A DNA stretch of 27,867 nucleotides from an uncultured Bacteroides sp. (lineage in GTDB: Bacteria > Bacteroidota > Bacteroidia > Bacteroidales > Bacteroidaceae). Positions 8,260 to 15,568 of the stretch are shown here, one piece after another. Below the pieces are notes generated by a model, which saw only the letters and a list, made by a program, of their open reading frames with translations, had not been told where the DNA came from and made no database searches. How positions within the stretch are numbered: the stretch's first letter is position 1; each line of letters opens with the position of its first letter. The stretch lies in the NCBI GenBank assembly GCA_958477465.1, contig CAUEFX010000061.1:1-27867 (forward strand), given 5' to 3'. The translations under genes and the position numbers were made by a program.

Positions 8260-8916
8260 TTAAATAGTCAGGTCCTGCTCCTCTTTCATCTTCAATCCGA
8301 TAGCGAAAACCTCGCCGACAATCCATGCAACCAGCCCCAAGACTAAAGTCAGCTTAGAGACAAGATCGGACAAATTCACCGAATAACCGGATATGGAAAA
8401 TACTCCCGACAGTTCGTAAGCAGAAATATAGGCAGGAAAAGCCGAACAAATAAAGTTAAGAATGAGCATAGCCCCTAACCAACGAAGCCGGCGGACATTC
8501 TTCCAGTCAAATATCCTGGACTTATTGATGGCTATGATCAATTGGGCAAAGAATACCACCGAGAAAATCATGGTGAAGATTACTGTAAAGTTGCACATCA
8601 TCGTGATAAACTTCAACCAGACATTGACCGGTGTATTCACACTCACAACCAGTTTTCCATAAATGGCAGGCACGAATTCTCCCGTTTTCTCATTGCAAAC
8701 CGAATCTTTCATATAGGCAAAGTTATCCGGAAACAAGGCAATGCTCTTCATATCATTTGCTGTCTGAAACTGCTCTTCGTTATCAGCATAGTTCATGCCC
8801 GCCCGAAAGCCATCTACAAACGCACTACCCATGTAGTAGGCAGACTCGAATACCGAATAGCAGAATACCAGCATCACCAGCAGGCAAAGTATATTCAATC
8901 TCTTTTTCATGGCCAT
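8260..8916 (-). CDS. DUF2975 membrane protein (first copy in operon)
   Basis: This 218-aa protein has four predicted membrane segments (about 8-28, 107-130, 148-170, 185-208), the loop FDWKNVRRLRWLG and the DUF2975 tail EVFAIGLKMKEEQDLTI. The ATG at 8916 overlaps the stop of the CPBP gene (TGATG), so the two are translationally coupled. A TTG one codon earlier and an ATG at 8910 are less likely starts. The loop between helices 1 and 2 differs fully from the paralogue downstream, so the two may sense different things or form a heterodimer. Function is unknown. Confidence 0.85.
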   Translation of the reverse strand: MAMKKRLNILCLLVMLVFCYSVFESAYYMGSAFVDGFRAGMNYADNEEQFQTANDMKSIALFPDNFAYMKDSVCNEKTGEFVPAIYGKLVVSVNTPVNVWLKFITMMCNFTVIFTMIFSVVFFAQLIIAINKSRIFDWKNVRRLRWLGAMLILNFICSAFPAYISAYELSGVFSISGYSVNLSDLVSKLTLVLGLVAWIVGEVFAIGLKMKEEQDLTI

Positions 8917-9734
8917 CAATCGTTATCAGTCAATATTTCTATGTTGTCGTTTTTTTTCCAGGGATAAGATATCGTGGTCCGTTTCATCAGCCAATAGCAG
9001 CCCAACAATAATACAACCGCCACACAGGTGATTACCAGACTGGCTGTGCTTCCAACAAGAGCATCCATATCATCCATCCCAGGATATTTTATATTAAGGT
9101 ACACCGAAATGCTATTGTTCAATATATGCATCAGAATACAAGGTACCAGACTGGCCGTCTTGTAATAAACCCACGCCAACAGAAGTCCGATGAGAAATGC
9201 AGCAACCACCTGTATCGGATTGATATGGAAAATGCCGAATATTAATGCGGAAATCAGAATCGCTTTTGCAGGATCATATTGCTTCAGCAAGGCTTTGGTG
9301 ACAGCGCCGCGAAACAGCAGCTCTTCGAGCACAGGACCCGCCACGGCAATGGCCAGGATGCCTCCCCAACCGGATTGCAGGATATCGAACGTCTGTTCCA
9401 TGATATTGGGCAACCACTCTATATGGGAAATTAATGTGGAAACCAACCATGAACAGGAGAGAAGACTAACCACGCTCAGCCCCAGATAAGAAGGGGATAC
9501 CACAGACCAGGTCGTTTTCTTCTTACTTATATAGCCCGCCTTCCAAAGATAGACTGCCATCAGCAGGATTCCCGTCATCTGTGCCGGAATAATGATTATC
9601 TGCATCAGTGAGTCTTTATCTATCGCACCGGTAGTGGCCAGCAAATAAATAATGCAGGGAACAGCCATCAACATCGGTGCCAGAATCTGTAGAAATCCAA
9701 AGTAAATGAGGACTAATTGTATCGCAGTTTTCAT
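8916..9734 (-). CDS. CPBP-family intramembrane glutamic endopeptidase (Abi/CAAX-like)
   Basis: This is a 272-aa polytopic protein with all CPBP motifs. EELLFRG has Glu137-Glu138 and Arg142, FGIFH has His170, and HILNN has His203 and Asn207. The family includes CAAX prenyl proteases and bacterial homologues often tied to bacteriocin maturation or self-immunity and to cleavage of membrane-anchored regulators. Its position between a small exported peptide (37 nt upstream) and two DUF2975 membrane proteins suggests it cleaves one of these neighbours; that is inference. A second candidate -7 box sits just upstream at 9758-9765. Confidence 0.9.
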   Translation of the reverse strand: MKTAIQLVLIYFGFLQILAPMLMAVPCIIYLLATTGAIDKDSLMQIIIIPAQMTGILLMAVYLWKAGYISKKKTTWSVVSPSYLGLSVVSLLSCSWLVSTLISHIEWLPNIMEQTFDILQSGWGGILAIAVAGPVLEELLFRGAVTKALLKQYDPAKAILISALIFGIFHINPIQVVAAFLIGLLLAWVYYKTASLVPCILMHILNNSISVYLNIKYPGMDDMDALVGSTASLVITCVAVVLLLGCYWLMKRTTISYPWKKNDNIEILTDND

Positions 9735-9757
9735 CTCATTCTGTAATTAAAAGTATA

Positions 9758-9765
9758 CAAAGATA
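9758..9765 (-). promoter_or_regulatory. Internal -7 box (TATCTTTG) before the CPBP gene
   Basis: On the minus strand this reads TATCTTTG, a full TAnnTTTG match. It sits between the stop of the small peptide gene and the CPBP ATG, leaving a leader of about 17-20 nt. It could let the membrane module be expressed apart from the peptide gene. No clear -33 was seen. Confidence 0.45.
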
Positions 9766-9771
9766 ATTGTT

Positions 9772-9999
9772 TTAATTCATACCGACAGCTTCCAATGTCA
9801 AATAATCCCCGCACAACTTGAGTTTCGGAGTCAGATACTTTCCGCTTTTATCAAGAGTGTACACGGTTTCCGAATTTTCACCCTTATCATAAACAAACTT
9901 TGAAGAGGTCCGTGCAGTAATTGCAGTATTACACAAAAACAGAGCTAACATTGAGATGGATACCACCAGCATCGAGATACTCATAAATGACTTTTTCAT
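9772..9999 (-). CDS. Small exported or membrane-anchored peptide (75 aa), perhaps a short DUF3836-like protein
   Basis: This 75-aa protein has one hydrophobic N-terminal segment at about 5-28 (FMSISMLVVSISMLALFL) with an AITA/RTSS site resembling signal peptidase I sites. A roughly 47-residue polar tail with YDKGENSETVYTLDKSGKY follows. The phrase TVYxLDxxGKYLTPKLK recalls Bacteroides DUF3836 proteins, though this one is shorter; the link is from memory and uncertain. It is the first gene of the operon, directly behind the palindrome-rich promoter, so it should be the most expressed member. It could be a signal, a substrate of the CPBP protease, or a small toxin or bacteriocin-like peptide. 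It has no double-glycine leader. Confidence 0.7.
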   Translation of the reverse strand: MKKSFMSISMLVVSISMLALFLCNTAITARTSSKFVYDKGENSETVYTLDKSGKYLTPKLKLCGDYLTLEAVGMN

Positions 10000-10034
10000 A
10001 AGACTATGTTTTTAATTGTTATTCAATGATTATT

Positions 10035-10049
10035 TATCGTTTTTCGATA
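10035..10049. promoter_or_regulatory. Palindrome TATCG-N5-CGATA in the operon leader
   Basis: TATCGTTTTTCGATA is a perfect 5-5-5 palindrome placed 30 nt downstream of the -7 box of the minus-strand operon, in its 5' leader. It is the clearest of several related sites at 10035-10157. I infer a repressor operator, most simply for the operon's own HTH protein. Confidence 0.6.
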
Positions 10050-10078
10050 TGCAAAGGAAGGCATATTTTTTAAACAGG

Positions 10079-10086
10079 CAAAGATA
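10079..10086 (-). promoter_or_regulatory. Main -7 box (TATCTTTG) of the peptide-CPBP-DUF2975-HTH operon
   Basis: The minus strand reads TATCTTTG, a full TAnnTTTG match, 80 nt before the peptide ATG. A TTG at 10112-10110 is a possible -33 element, but its 23-nt spacing is slightly long. The box is flanked by palindromes on both sides. Confidence 0.6.
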
Positions 10087-10088
10087 AT

Positions 10089-10135
10089 CGATAAAAAATT
10101 ATCGAAAAACAACAAAAAAGATACGTTTTTCGATA
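10089..10135. promoter_or_regulatory. Further TATCG/CGATA sites over and upstream of the promoter
   Basis: CGATAA-N4-TTATCG at 10089-10104 fills the space just upstream of the -7 box. A near copy, TACG-TTTTT-CGATA, lies at 10122-10135, and a lone CGATA half-site at 10153-10157. With 10035-10049 this makes at least six half-sites in about 125 bp, much more than expected by chance. Confidence 0.55.
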
Positions 10136-10217
10136 ATCATTATCCATTTTCACGATAGTCGTACAAAAATGATGAGTTTTTTTGTCCCCAAAAGAAAGAG
10201 ATAACAGCCAGGAACAG

Positions 10218-11141
10218 TTACCGCAACAGTGTCTCCACGGTTGCCGCATCCTTATGAAGCTGTCCGACAAGCGCATCTATCCCATCGAATTTCATTTCAG
10301 AACGGATACGTTGCACAAAAGAGATGCGAATAGACTTATCATAAATATCAGAATGGAAATGAAGGATATGTACCTCGATGCTCCGGTTCATGCCATTATC
10401 AAGAGTAGGCCGGTGCCCGATATTCAGCATCCCGGCATAAACACGACCGTCCAAACTGACATGAACGGCATATACACCATCTGCCGGTACGAGTTTATCC
10501 GGATCATCCACGCTCAGATTAGCGGTAGGGAACCCGATTTTACGCCCCACCTGGTATCCTCCCACCACAACACCGTCCAGAAAATACTCATATCCCAAGC
10601 AGCGGTTGGCCATGACTACATCTCCCAAATGCAAATAATCGCGTATGACGGAAGAGCTGATGTGAAGCCCGTCATATATGTACGCGCGTGCGAGGACAAC
10701 CTGCATACCGATCTCTTCGCCATAACGGCAGTACTCTTCGAACCCCTCACTGCGGTTATGCCCGAAACGATGGTCGTAGCCAATCACGAGTGCCTCTACC
10801 CGATAACGTTTTTTCAGGATGTCGGTCATGAATTCTCTGGCGGTGAGTTGTGAAACCGCCGGAGTAAAATCGAGCATGATACAGTAATCGACTCCGGTTT
10901 CAGAAAGGAGTGTCGTTTTCTCATCCAGAGTCGTCAGCAACTCCGGATGATAGTCCGCCTTCATCACTTTACGAGGATGGACAGGGAAAGTAATCAATGC
11001 CGAACGCATTCCACGGGCAGCCGCCACCGCTTTCACCTGTTCGATCAGGAAACGGTGTCCGGCATGTACTCCATCAAAAAATCCGATGGTAGCCACACAA
11101 GGCTCGAGCAACAGATCCGGTATGCCACTGATAATCTGCAT
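10218..11141 (-). CDS. ribF: Bifunctional riboflavin kinase / FAD synthetase
   Basis: This 307-aa cytoplasmic enzyme phosphorylates riboflavin to FMN and adenylylates FMN to FAD. The N-terminal nucleotidyltransferase domain has GFFDGVHAGHRFLIEQ (HxGH-type site) near residue 21 and GYDHRFGHNR. SSSVIRDYLHLGDV marks the domain end. The C-terminal riboflavin kinase domain begins near 185 with GRKIGFPTANL, which includes the PTAN motif. It starts 7 nt after the HAD phosphatase stop and is the last gene of a three-gene operon. Length and motifs are standard. Confidence 0.96.
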   Translation of the reverse strand: MQIISGIPDLLLEPCVATIGFFDGVHAGHRFLIEQVKAVAAARGMRSALITFPVHPRKVMKADYHPELLTTLDEKTTLLSETGVDYCIMLDFTPAVSQLTAREFMTDILKKRYRVEALVIGYDHRFGHNRSEGFEEYCRYGEEIGMQVVLARAYIYDGLHISSSVIRDYLHLGDVVMANRCLGYEYFLDGVVVGGYQVGRKIGFPTANLSVDDPDKLVPADGVYAVHVSLDGRVYAGMLNIGHRPTLDNGMNRSIEVHILHFHSDIYDKSIRISFVQRIRSEMKFDGIDALVGQLHKDAATVETLLR

Positions 11142-11148
11142 CGGTAAG

Positions 11149-11775
11149 TTATCTCTTCAAATTAAAAATAGAACTCCAGTCTTCACCGGCCTGCGGCGTA
11201 TAGGTGGAAATACCCAATTTCTGTGCCGTCAGACAGTTTGCTTCGGAATCATCTATAAAAAAAGTCTCTTTCGGGTCGATATTGGCATCTGCAAGCACCG
11301 CCTCGAATATCTCTGCATCGGGCTTCACCATCTTCATTTCAAATGAAAGATACATTTTCTCAAAATAATCTTCCACCCGGAAGCCCCGGTAAGGGAAGGC
11401 GTGTTCACAAGACCACTTCCAATGTATCTCATTGGTGTTGCTCAGAAGATAAACGACGTATTTCTCACGAAGTTTCAACAATAAATCGAGTTTGTAAGTC
11501 GGCAAATCCCCCAAAAAAGAGTTCCAGGCATCATCGATCTGCTGATCGGTCAACGGCTTTGACACCATCTCCCGAATGCTGTCCCGAAATTCCGCGGAAG
11601 TGATCAATCCCTTTTCCTGCTGCATGAAAATTCCTTGCTGATGATAGACATTCAATAGTTCATCCACATTCTGCAGGCCCAGTTTCTTAAAATTCCCGAT
11701 ACAACGCTGACGGTCGAGATTGATCAGAACACCGCCAAAATCAATAAGAAGGTTTTTAATTCCTTTAGCTTTCAT
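11149..11775 (-). CDS. HAD-family phosphatase (YihX-like subclass)
   Basis: This is a 208-aa HAD hydrolase. Motif I is LLIDFGGVLINLD, with Gly in place of the second Asp of the usual DxD, as in the YihX subgroup (DLGNV/DFGGV). Motif II is YLLSNTNE, the motif III Lys is in KMVKPDAEIF, and motif IV is FIDDSEANC. YihX-type enzymes act on small sugar phosphates such as glucose-1-phosphate; the substrate here is not known. It begins 3 nt after the calcium ATPase stop and is followed 7 nt later by ribF, so a role in FMN or sugar-phosphate turnover is possible but unproven. Confidence 0.88.
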   Translation of the reverse strand: MKAKGIKNLLIDFGGVLINLDRQRCIGNFKKLGLQNVDELLNVYHQQGIFMQQEKGLITSAEFRDSIREMVSKPLTDQQIDDAWNSFLGDLPTYKLDLLLKLREKYVVYLLSNTNEIHWKWSCEHAFPYRGFRVEDYFEKMYLSFEMKMVKPDAEIFEAVLADANIDPKETFFIDDSEANCLTAQKLGISTYTPQAGEDWSSIFNLKR

Positions 11776-11778
11776 TCC

Positions 11779-14463
11779 TTATTTGTGTATTAAACGCTGA
11801 ACGAAACGAAGTAGCTCTCCCACCCACAAAACGAGTGACGAAGCTCCTATTATCACCAACCACGTTTGCCAATCGAGCGGCTCGGTACGGAATACAGCTC
11901 CACCGAACTGTACAATGAGAATCTGGCCGCCCAATATTGCAATCACAACCAGTTCCATCCCATAAGACTTGGAAAGTCCCTTGAAAGCAGAGCTGTTCGT
12001 TCCAAACACACGGGCATTGAACAGATTCCAGAATTGCAGCATGACAAAGAAGGTGAAGAAAACAGTAAGCCGGTGTACCGTCATTCCTCCTTCAGCATTC
12101 GTAAAATAGTAAATCATTCCCATCAGCACTATCAGGAAGACAGTACCGACTCCGAATATGTTGTACTGCATTGCTTTACTGATAATAAAATCAGTACTGC
12201 GACGCGGCTTTTCATTCATAACATCCTCACTAGGCGGAATCGAAGCAAGAGCCAGTGCAGCAAAAGTATCCATGATAAGGTTCACCCACAGCATCTGGGT
12301 AACGGTCAGGGGCAAATCCGTCCCTACAAACGAACCGAGCAGCACAATGAGCAACGCCACAAAATTGATGGTAAGCTGGAATACGATAAACCGCTGAATG
12401 TTTTTATAAAGCGAACGCCCCCACATAACGGCAGTTCCAATGCTGTTGAACGAATCATCCAGCAGGGTTATATCACTGGCCTCCTTGGCAACAGAGGTTC
12501 CCGTACCCATCGAAAGCCCTACCTGCGCATGATTCAGGGCAGGTGCATCGTTGGTTCCGTCGCCGGTTACGGCGACAACAGCCCCTTTTTGCTGAAGTAG
12601 TTGCACCAAACGCTGCTTATCGGTAGGCCGGGCACGAGACATTATTTTCAAGTCCATCACCCGATCCAAAGCCTCCTCATCTGTGAGGTCTGCAAAGGCT
12701 GTGCCTGTTATCCGGTTACGCTCCGTATCTTCCGGTTTCCAAAGCCCTATCTGCCGGGCTATTTCCGTAGCAGTACCCGGAGTATCACCTGTCACTATCT
12801 TGATATCGATACCAGCCGACTGGCATTTTGCCACAGCAGCAGGCACATCGGGGCGTATCGGGTCGGAAATGGCAACTACTCCCAAGAAGCTCAGGTCATT
12901 CTCCGCAACCAATGTCACACAGTCATCCGGAGCATGATCATCTACTATCTTAAATGCAAAGCCCAAAGTACGCATCGCCATATTCTGATACCCCAACAGC
13001 TGTTCTTCCACAGTGGAACGATATTCCGTTGCATCGATCCGTCTGCCATCGAGTATCACTTCTTTGCATTTCCCCAACACAATCTCGGGCGCACCTTTTA
13101 TATACAGCACTTTTTTCCCGATAAGGGGAGACTGTACCAATGTCGCCATAAATTTCCGTTCGGTAGAAAAAGTAAGCTGATCCAGTACGGCAGCCCGTTC
13201 GCGCAACTCCAAATAATTGCGGTGTTGGGCATTCAGCCACAGCAACAATGCGACTTCCGTCGGATTGCCGACACCTTTCGGCTTGCCACCCTCATCCGTT
13301 TCTTCAAGAAAAGCCGTAGAGTTGGCACTGATTCCTTCCATTACCAATTTGCTGACATCATCGTCCGAAAGGATACCTTTCTCTTTCAAAGCATAGAAAC
13401 CGGACTCGTATACCTGCATCTGGTTCTGCGTCAATGTACCGGTCTTGTCGGTACAGATAACGGTAATGGCCCCCATCGTTTCACAAGCGTGCATTTTGCG
13501 TACAAGATTATTCGTAGAAAGCATACGCCGCATATTCAATGCCAGGCTGAGGGTAACACTCATCGGGAGCCCTTCGGGGACGGCAACAACGATCAGTGTC
13601 ACGGCCATCATAAAGTATTTCAATACAATCTGGGCAATGGCCATGTAATGGTGCCAGCCGGTAATCTCGTTCGCTGAAATATACTGGTACAAATCCCTGG
13701 AAACAAAAACAATAAAAGTAGCAGCAGCTACCGTAAAGCCTATCTTGCCAATCAGCTTGGCCAGTTTGGTCAACTGTATATTCAAAGGAGTAGGCTCCCC
13801 GCTCTGTTCCGTACTTTGGCGGGCTACCTTCCCGATCTCAGTGGCATCGCCTACCCGAAGCACTTTCATCATACCATGTCCGTCGACTACCGTCGTACCA
13901 CGCATCACCCTATTGGAAGCGTACGTGGCCTCCTCGTCAAAATCAGCTTCGACAATCGTTTTATCAACAACCGGCTCGCCCGTCAGATTTGATTCGTTGA
14001 CTTGCAAGGAGATAGCCTCAACCAGTTCACCGTCTGCTGGAATCTCTTCTCCGGTTTCGAGCACTACAATATCCCCTACAACCACATCCTTGCGTGGAAT
14101 CTCCTGAATCTTTCCGTTCCGGATCACCTTTACCAAAGTCTCCTCATTGACGGTATTCAGCAGATCGAACTTCTTATTCGCATCATACTCAAAAAAGAAA
14201 CCGATACCAGTAGCCAGCAATATAGCAGCTATGATACCGATGGTTTCTGCATACTCATTTTCGATAATTGAAATAACCAATGAAAAAACAGCGGCTACGA
14301 ACAATACACGTACAACAGGGTCTTCAAATTTTTCCAGATAGAGTTTCCAAAGGGAAGGGCGTTTAGGAGGTGTCAATAAGTTCACACCATTCTTTTCTCT
14401 ACTTTGCAAGACCTCACTATCCGTAAGGCCTAAATGGTAATAATCATCATTCTTTGCAGTCAT
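11779..14463 (-). CDS. Calcium-translocating P-type ATPase (PMCA/LMCA type)
   Basis: This is an 894-aa P2-type ATPase with the whole family layout: a short N-terminal cation-ATPase domain, the TGEEIPADG actuator-domain stretch, an LTGEPV loop, a PEGLP ion-site helix (VVAVPEGLPMSVTLSLALNM), the phosphorylation site DKTGTLTQ (Asp339), a KGAPE nucleotide site, the hinge TGDGTNDAPAL, and C-terminal helices. It should export Ca2+ from the cytoplasm using ATP. The PEGLP motif fits calcium pumps, although related Na or Mn pumps cannot be fully excluded. It is the first gene of an operon with the HAD phosphatase and ribF. Confidence 0.93.
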   Translation of the reverse strand: MTAKNDDYYHLGLTDSEVLQSREKNGVNLLTPPKRPSLWKLYLEKFEDPVVRVLFVAAVFSLVISIIENEYAETIGIIAAILLATGIGFFFEYDANKKFDLLNTVNEETLVKVIRNGKIQEIPRKDVVVGDIVVLETGEEIPADGELVEAISLQVNESNLTGEPVVDKTIVEADFDEEATYASNRVMRGTTVVDGHGMMKVLRVGDATEIGKVARQSTEQSGEPTPLNIQLTKLAKLIGKIGFTVAAATFIVFVSRDLYQYISANEITGWHHYMAIAQIVLKYFMMAVTLIVVAVPEGLPMSVTLSLALNMRRMLSTNNLVRKMHACETMGAITVICTDKTGTLTQNQMQVYESGFYALKEKGILSDDDVSKLVMEGISANSTAFLEETDEGGKPKGVGNPTEVALLLWLNAQHRNYLELRERAAVLDQLTFSTERKFMATLVQSPLIGKKVLYIKGAPEIVLGKCKEVILDGRRIDATEYRSTVEEQLLGYQNMAMRTLGFAFKIVDDHAPDDCVTLVAENDLSFLGVVAISDPIRPDVPAAVAKCQSAGIDIKIVTGDTPGTATEIARQIGLWKPEDTERNRITGTAFADLTDEEALDRVMDLKIMSRARPTDKQRLVQLLQQKGAVVAVTGDGTNDAPALNHAQVGLSMGTGTSVAKEASDITLLDDSFNSIGTAVMWGRSLYKNIQRFIVFQLTINFVALLIVLLGSFVGTDLPLTVTQMLWVNLIMDTFAALALASIPPSEDVMNEKPRRSTDFIISKAMQYNIFGVGTVFLIVLMGMIYYFTNAEGGMTVHRLTVFFTFFVMLQFWNLFNARVFGTNSSAFKGLSKSYGMELVVIAILGGQILIVQFGGAVFRTEPLDWQTWLVIIGASSLVLWVGELLRFVQRLIHK

Positions 14464-14489
14464 TCAGATACATGCGTTAATTTAGGTCA

Positions 14490-14497
14490 CAAAAATA
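14490..14497 (-). promoter_or_regulatory. -7 box (TATTTTTG) of the ATPase-HAD-ribF operon
   Basis: The minus strand reads TATTTTTG, matching TAnnTTTG, 27 nt before the ATPase ATG. No clear -33 was found. Confidence 0.5.
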
Positions 14498-14536
14498 CAA
14501 CATTAAATCGGTATAGAATGTTTATTAGTTTTTTTT

Positions 14537-14612
14537 AAAAGGGAACGGGCCTTCTTGCTTGAAAGGGAGCGGGTCTTCTCGCTGTTTGAAAGGGATCAGT
14601 CCTTCTTGCTTT
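14537..14612. repeat. Three copies of a ~24-bp repeat across the 3' end of the PAS gene
   Basis: Copies around 14538, 14561 and 14587 share the pattern AAAGGGAnCnG, then TCCTTCTTGCT-like sequence (periods 24 and 27 bp). The third overlaps the last codons and stop of the PAS gene, so the array looks like outward duplication of that gene's tail. It may contribute to termination on the minus strand. Confidence 0.6.
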
Positions 14613-15162
14613 TCAATTGCTGCAAAGCTTGTTCGGCACGCTTCTGACGAGTAACGTCATGTACGGTAATAACCATCCGGTCCTCACCATTCAACAAAAG
14701 ATAGCTTCCCGAAACAATGGCATTGCATTCTACCGATTCGTAATTGGAAGTTCTGACAGTCAAAGTAGCCTCCAAATCGGAGAAACTTGTTTTCGTGTCA
14801 AAAGCGTGTTGAATCGCACCGCGCACAGGACAGGCTGAACAATGTTTGTGCGTACCGCAGCCTTTCAACGCTGACAAGGCATTACAGCATTGCAGCAAAT
14901 CACCAACTTTCTTTTTTGCCGCCCCTTTCCGGGTTCCAGTACGTCTGTAATAATTCGTATTCAGCACAGTGAAGTCCGAATCGATCAACAAGACAAAAGC
15001 ATGCACGCTTTTTAATATCGCTCCTGCGATATAACTTGTTTTTTTCAATTCATCCGTCTCTTTCTGCAATGCCAGGCATGCCTGTACCCACTTTCTTCTC
15101 TCCCACAAGAAAGCGATCAAAAGAACTGAACACAAAATAATTAAGAGAATTTCCATAGCCAT
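14596..15162 (-). CDS. Membrane-anchored PAS protein with cysteine cluster and no output domain
   Basis: This 188-aa protein has an N-terminal membrane helix (about 4-21), a short coiled segment, and one PAS domain (about 45-175) ending in the usual PAC-like phrase VITVHDVTRQKRAEQALQQL. Inside the PAS fold is a cluster of six cysteines, CCNALSALKGCGTHKHCSAC, a pattern seen in some Bacteroidetes and delta-proteobacterial PAS sensors that could bind a metal or respond to redox. The protein stops where a histidine-kinase dimerisation helix would normally start. It is therefore either a partner-type sensor or a kinase that has lost its 3' half. It is divergent from a rubredoxin gene, which also suggests a redox theme. 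Confidence 0.8.
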   Translation of the reverse strand: MAMEILLIILCSVLLIAFLWERRKWVQACLALQKETDELKKTSYIAGAILKSVHAFVLLIDSDFTVLNTNYYRRTGTRKGAAKKKVGDLLQCCNALSALKGCGTHKHCSACPVRGAIQHAFDTKTSFSDLEATLTVRTSNYESVECNAIVSGSYLLLNGEDRMVITVHDVTRQKRAEQALQQLKSKKD

Positions 15163-15234
15163 AATCCTTTCAACAGCTGATTGTTACACTTATTTTACGA
15201 CCCTTTTCAACTTGTTTTGCGACTTGTTTCGTGA

Positions 15235-15242
15235 CAAAGATA
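15235..15242 (-). promoter_or_regulatory. -7 box (TATCTTTG) for the PAS gene
   Basis: The minus strand reads TATCTTTG, a full TAnnTTTG match, 72 nt before the PAS ATG. The leader contains repeated ACTTGTTT-like words (15210, 15222, 15243 on the plus strand). Confidence 0.5.
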
Positions 15243-15323
15243 CTTGTTTTTTCAAGATAAAAAAAACTCAATGAACAATATCCGTTTTTTCTTTGTTATA
15301 TTGTACAGTAAACCATTAAAAAG

Positions 15324-15494
15324 ATGAAATATATGAAGTACATTTGCACTGTATGCGAATACATTTACGACCCGGAATTGGGTGATCCGGAAAATGGCAT
15401 TGAGCCGGGTACGTCTTTCGAAGATATTCCGGACGATTGGGTATGTCCACTCTGCGGAGTAGGAAAAGAAGATTTTGAACCGTACGAGGAGTAG
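15324..15494 (+). CDS. Rubredoxin
   Basis: This is a complete 56-aa rubredoxin: MKYMKYICTVCEYIYDPELG, then DDWVCPLCGVGKEDFEPYEE. Two CxxC pairs (Cys8/Cys11 and Cys41/Cys44) bind a single iron. The conserved Tyr13 and the FEDIPDDWVCP loop are in place, and the length is typical. The second Met (15333) would give 53 aa and is an equally possible start. Rubredoxins pass electrons to rubrerythrin or oxygen-detoxifying enzymes in anaerobes; no partner gene lies next to it, so it is likely a free carrier. It is divergent from the PAS gene and convergent with the Na/Pi transporter. Confidence 0.95.
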   Translation: MKYMKYICTVCEYIYDPELGDPENGIEPGTSFEDIPDDWVCPLCGVGKEDFEPYEE

Positions 15495-15499
15495 CGATA

Positions 15500-15557
15500 A
15501 ACGGATTAGTAACGAACGGGTTAGTGACGAACAGACCAATCATTCATCACTAACCCG
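15500..15557. terminator. Stem-loop between convergent rubredoxin and Na/Pi transporter genes
   Basis: CGGGTTAGTGA (15517-15527) pairs exactly with TCACTAACCCG (15547-15557) across a 19-nt loop. A T7 run follows at 15576-15582, but that lies already inside the end of the opposite gene. The left arm belongs to a 15-bp tandem pair (15500-15514 and 15515-15529). The position suits a shared terminator. Confidence 0.6.
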
Positions 15558-15568
15558 CTCATTGCTAT

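Noticed and set aside
7623..8267. Plus-strand frame of 214 codons
   Set aside because: It is opposite to the second DUF2975 gene; its composition is shadow-like and the minus frame has membrane helices and the family tail.
10182..10853. Plus-strand frame of 223 codons
   Set aside because: It is antisense to ribF and shows no family features.
12601..13677. Long plus-strand frame of 358 codons
   Set aside because: It lies fully antisense to the calcium ATPase, whose motifs are complete; the frame has no recognisable domain.
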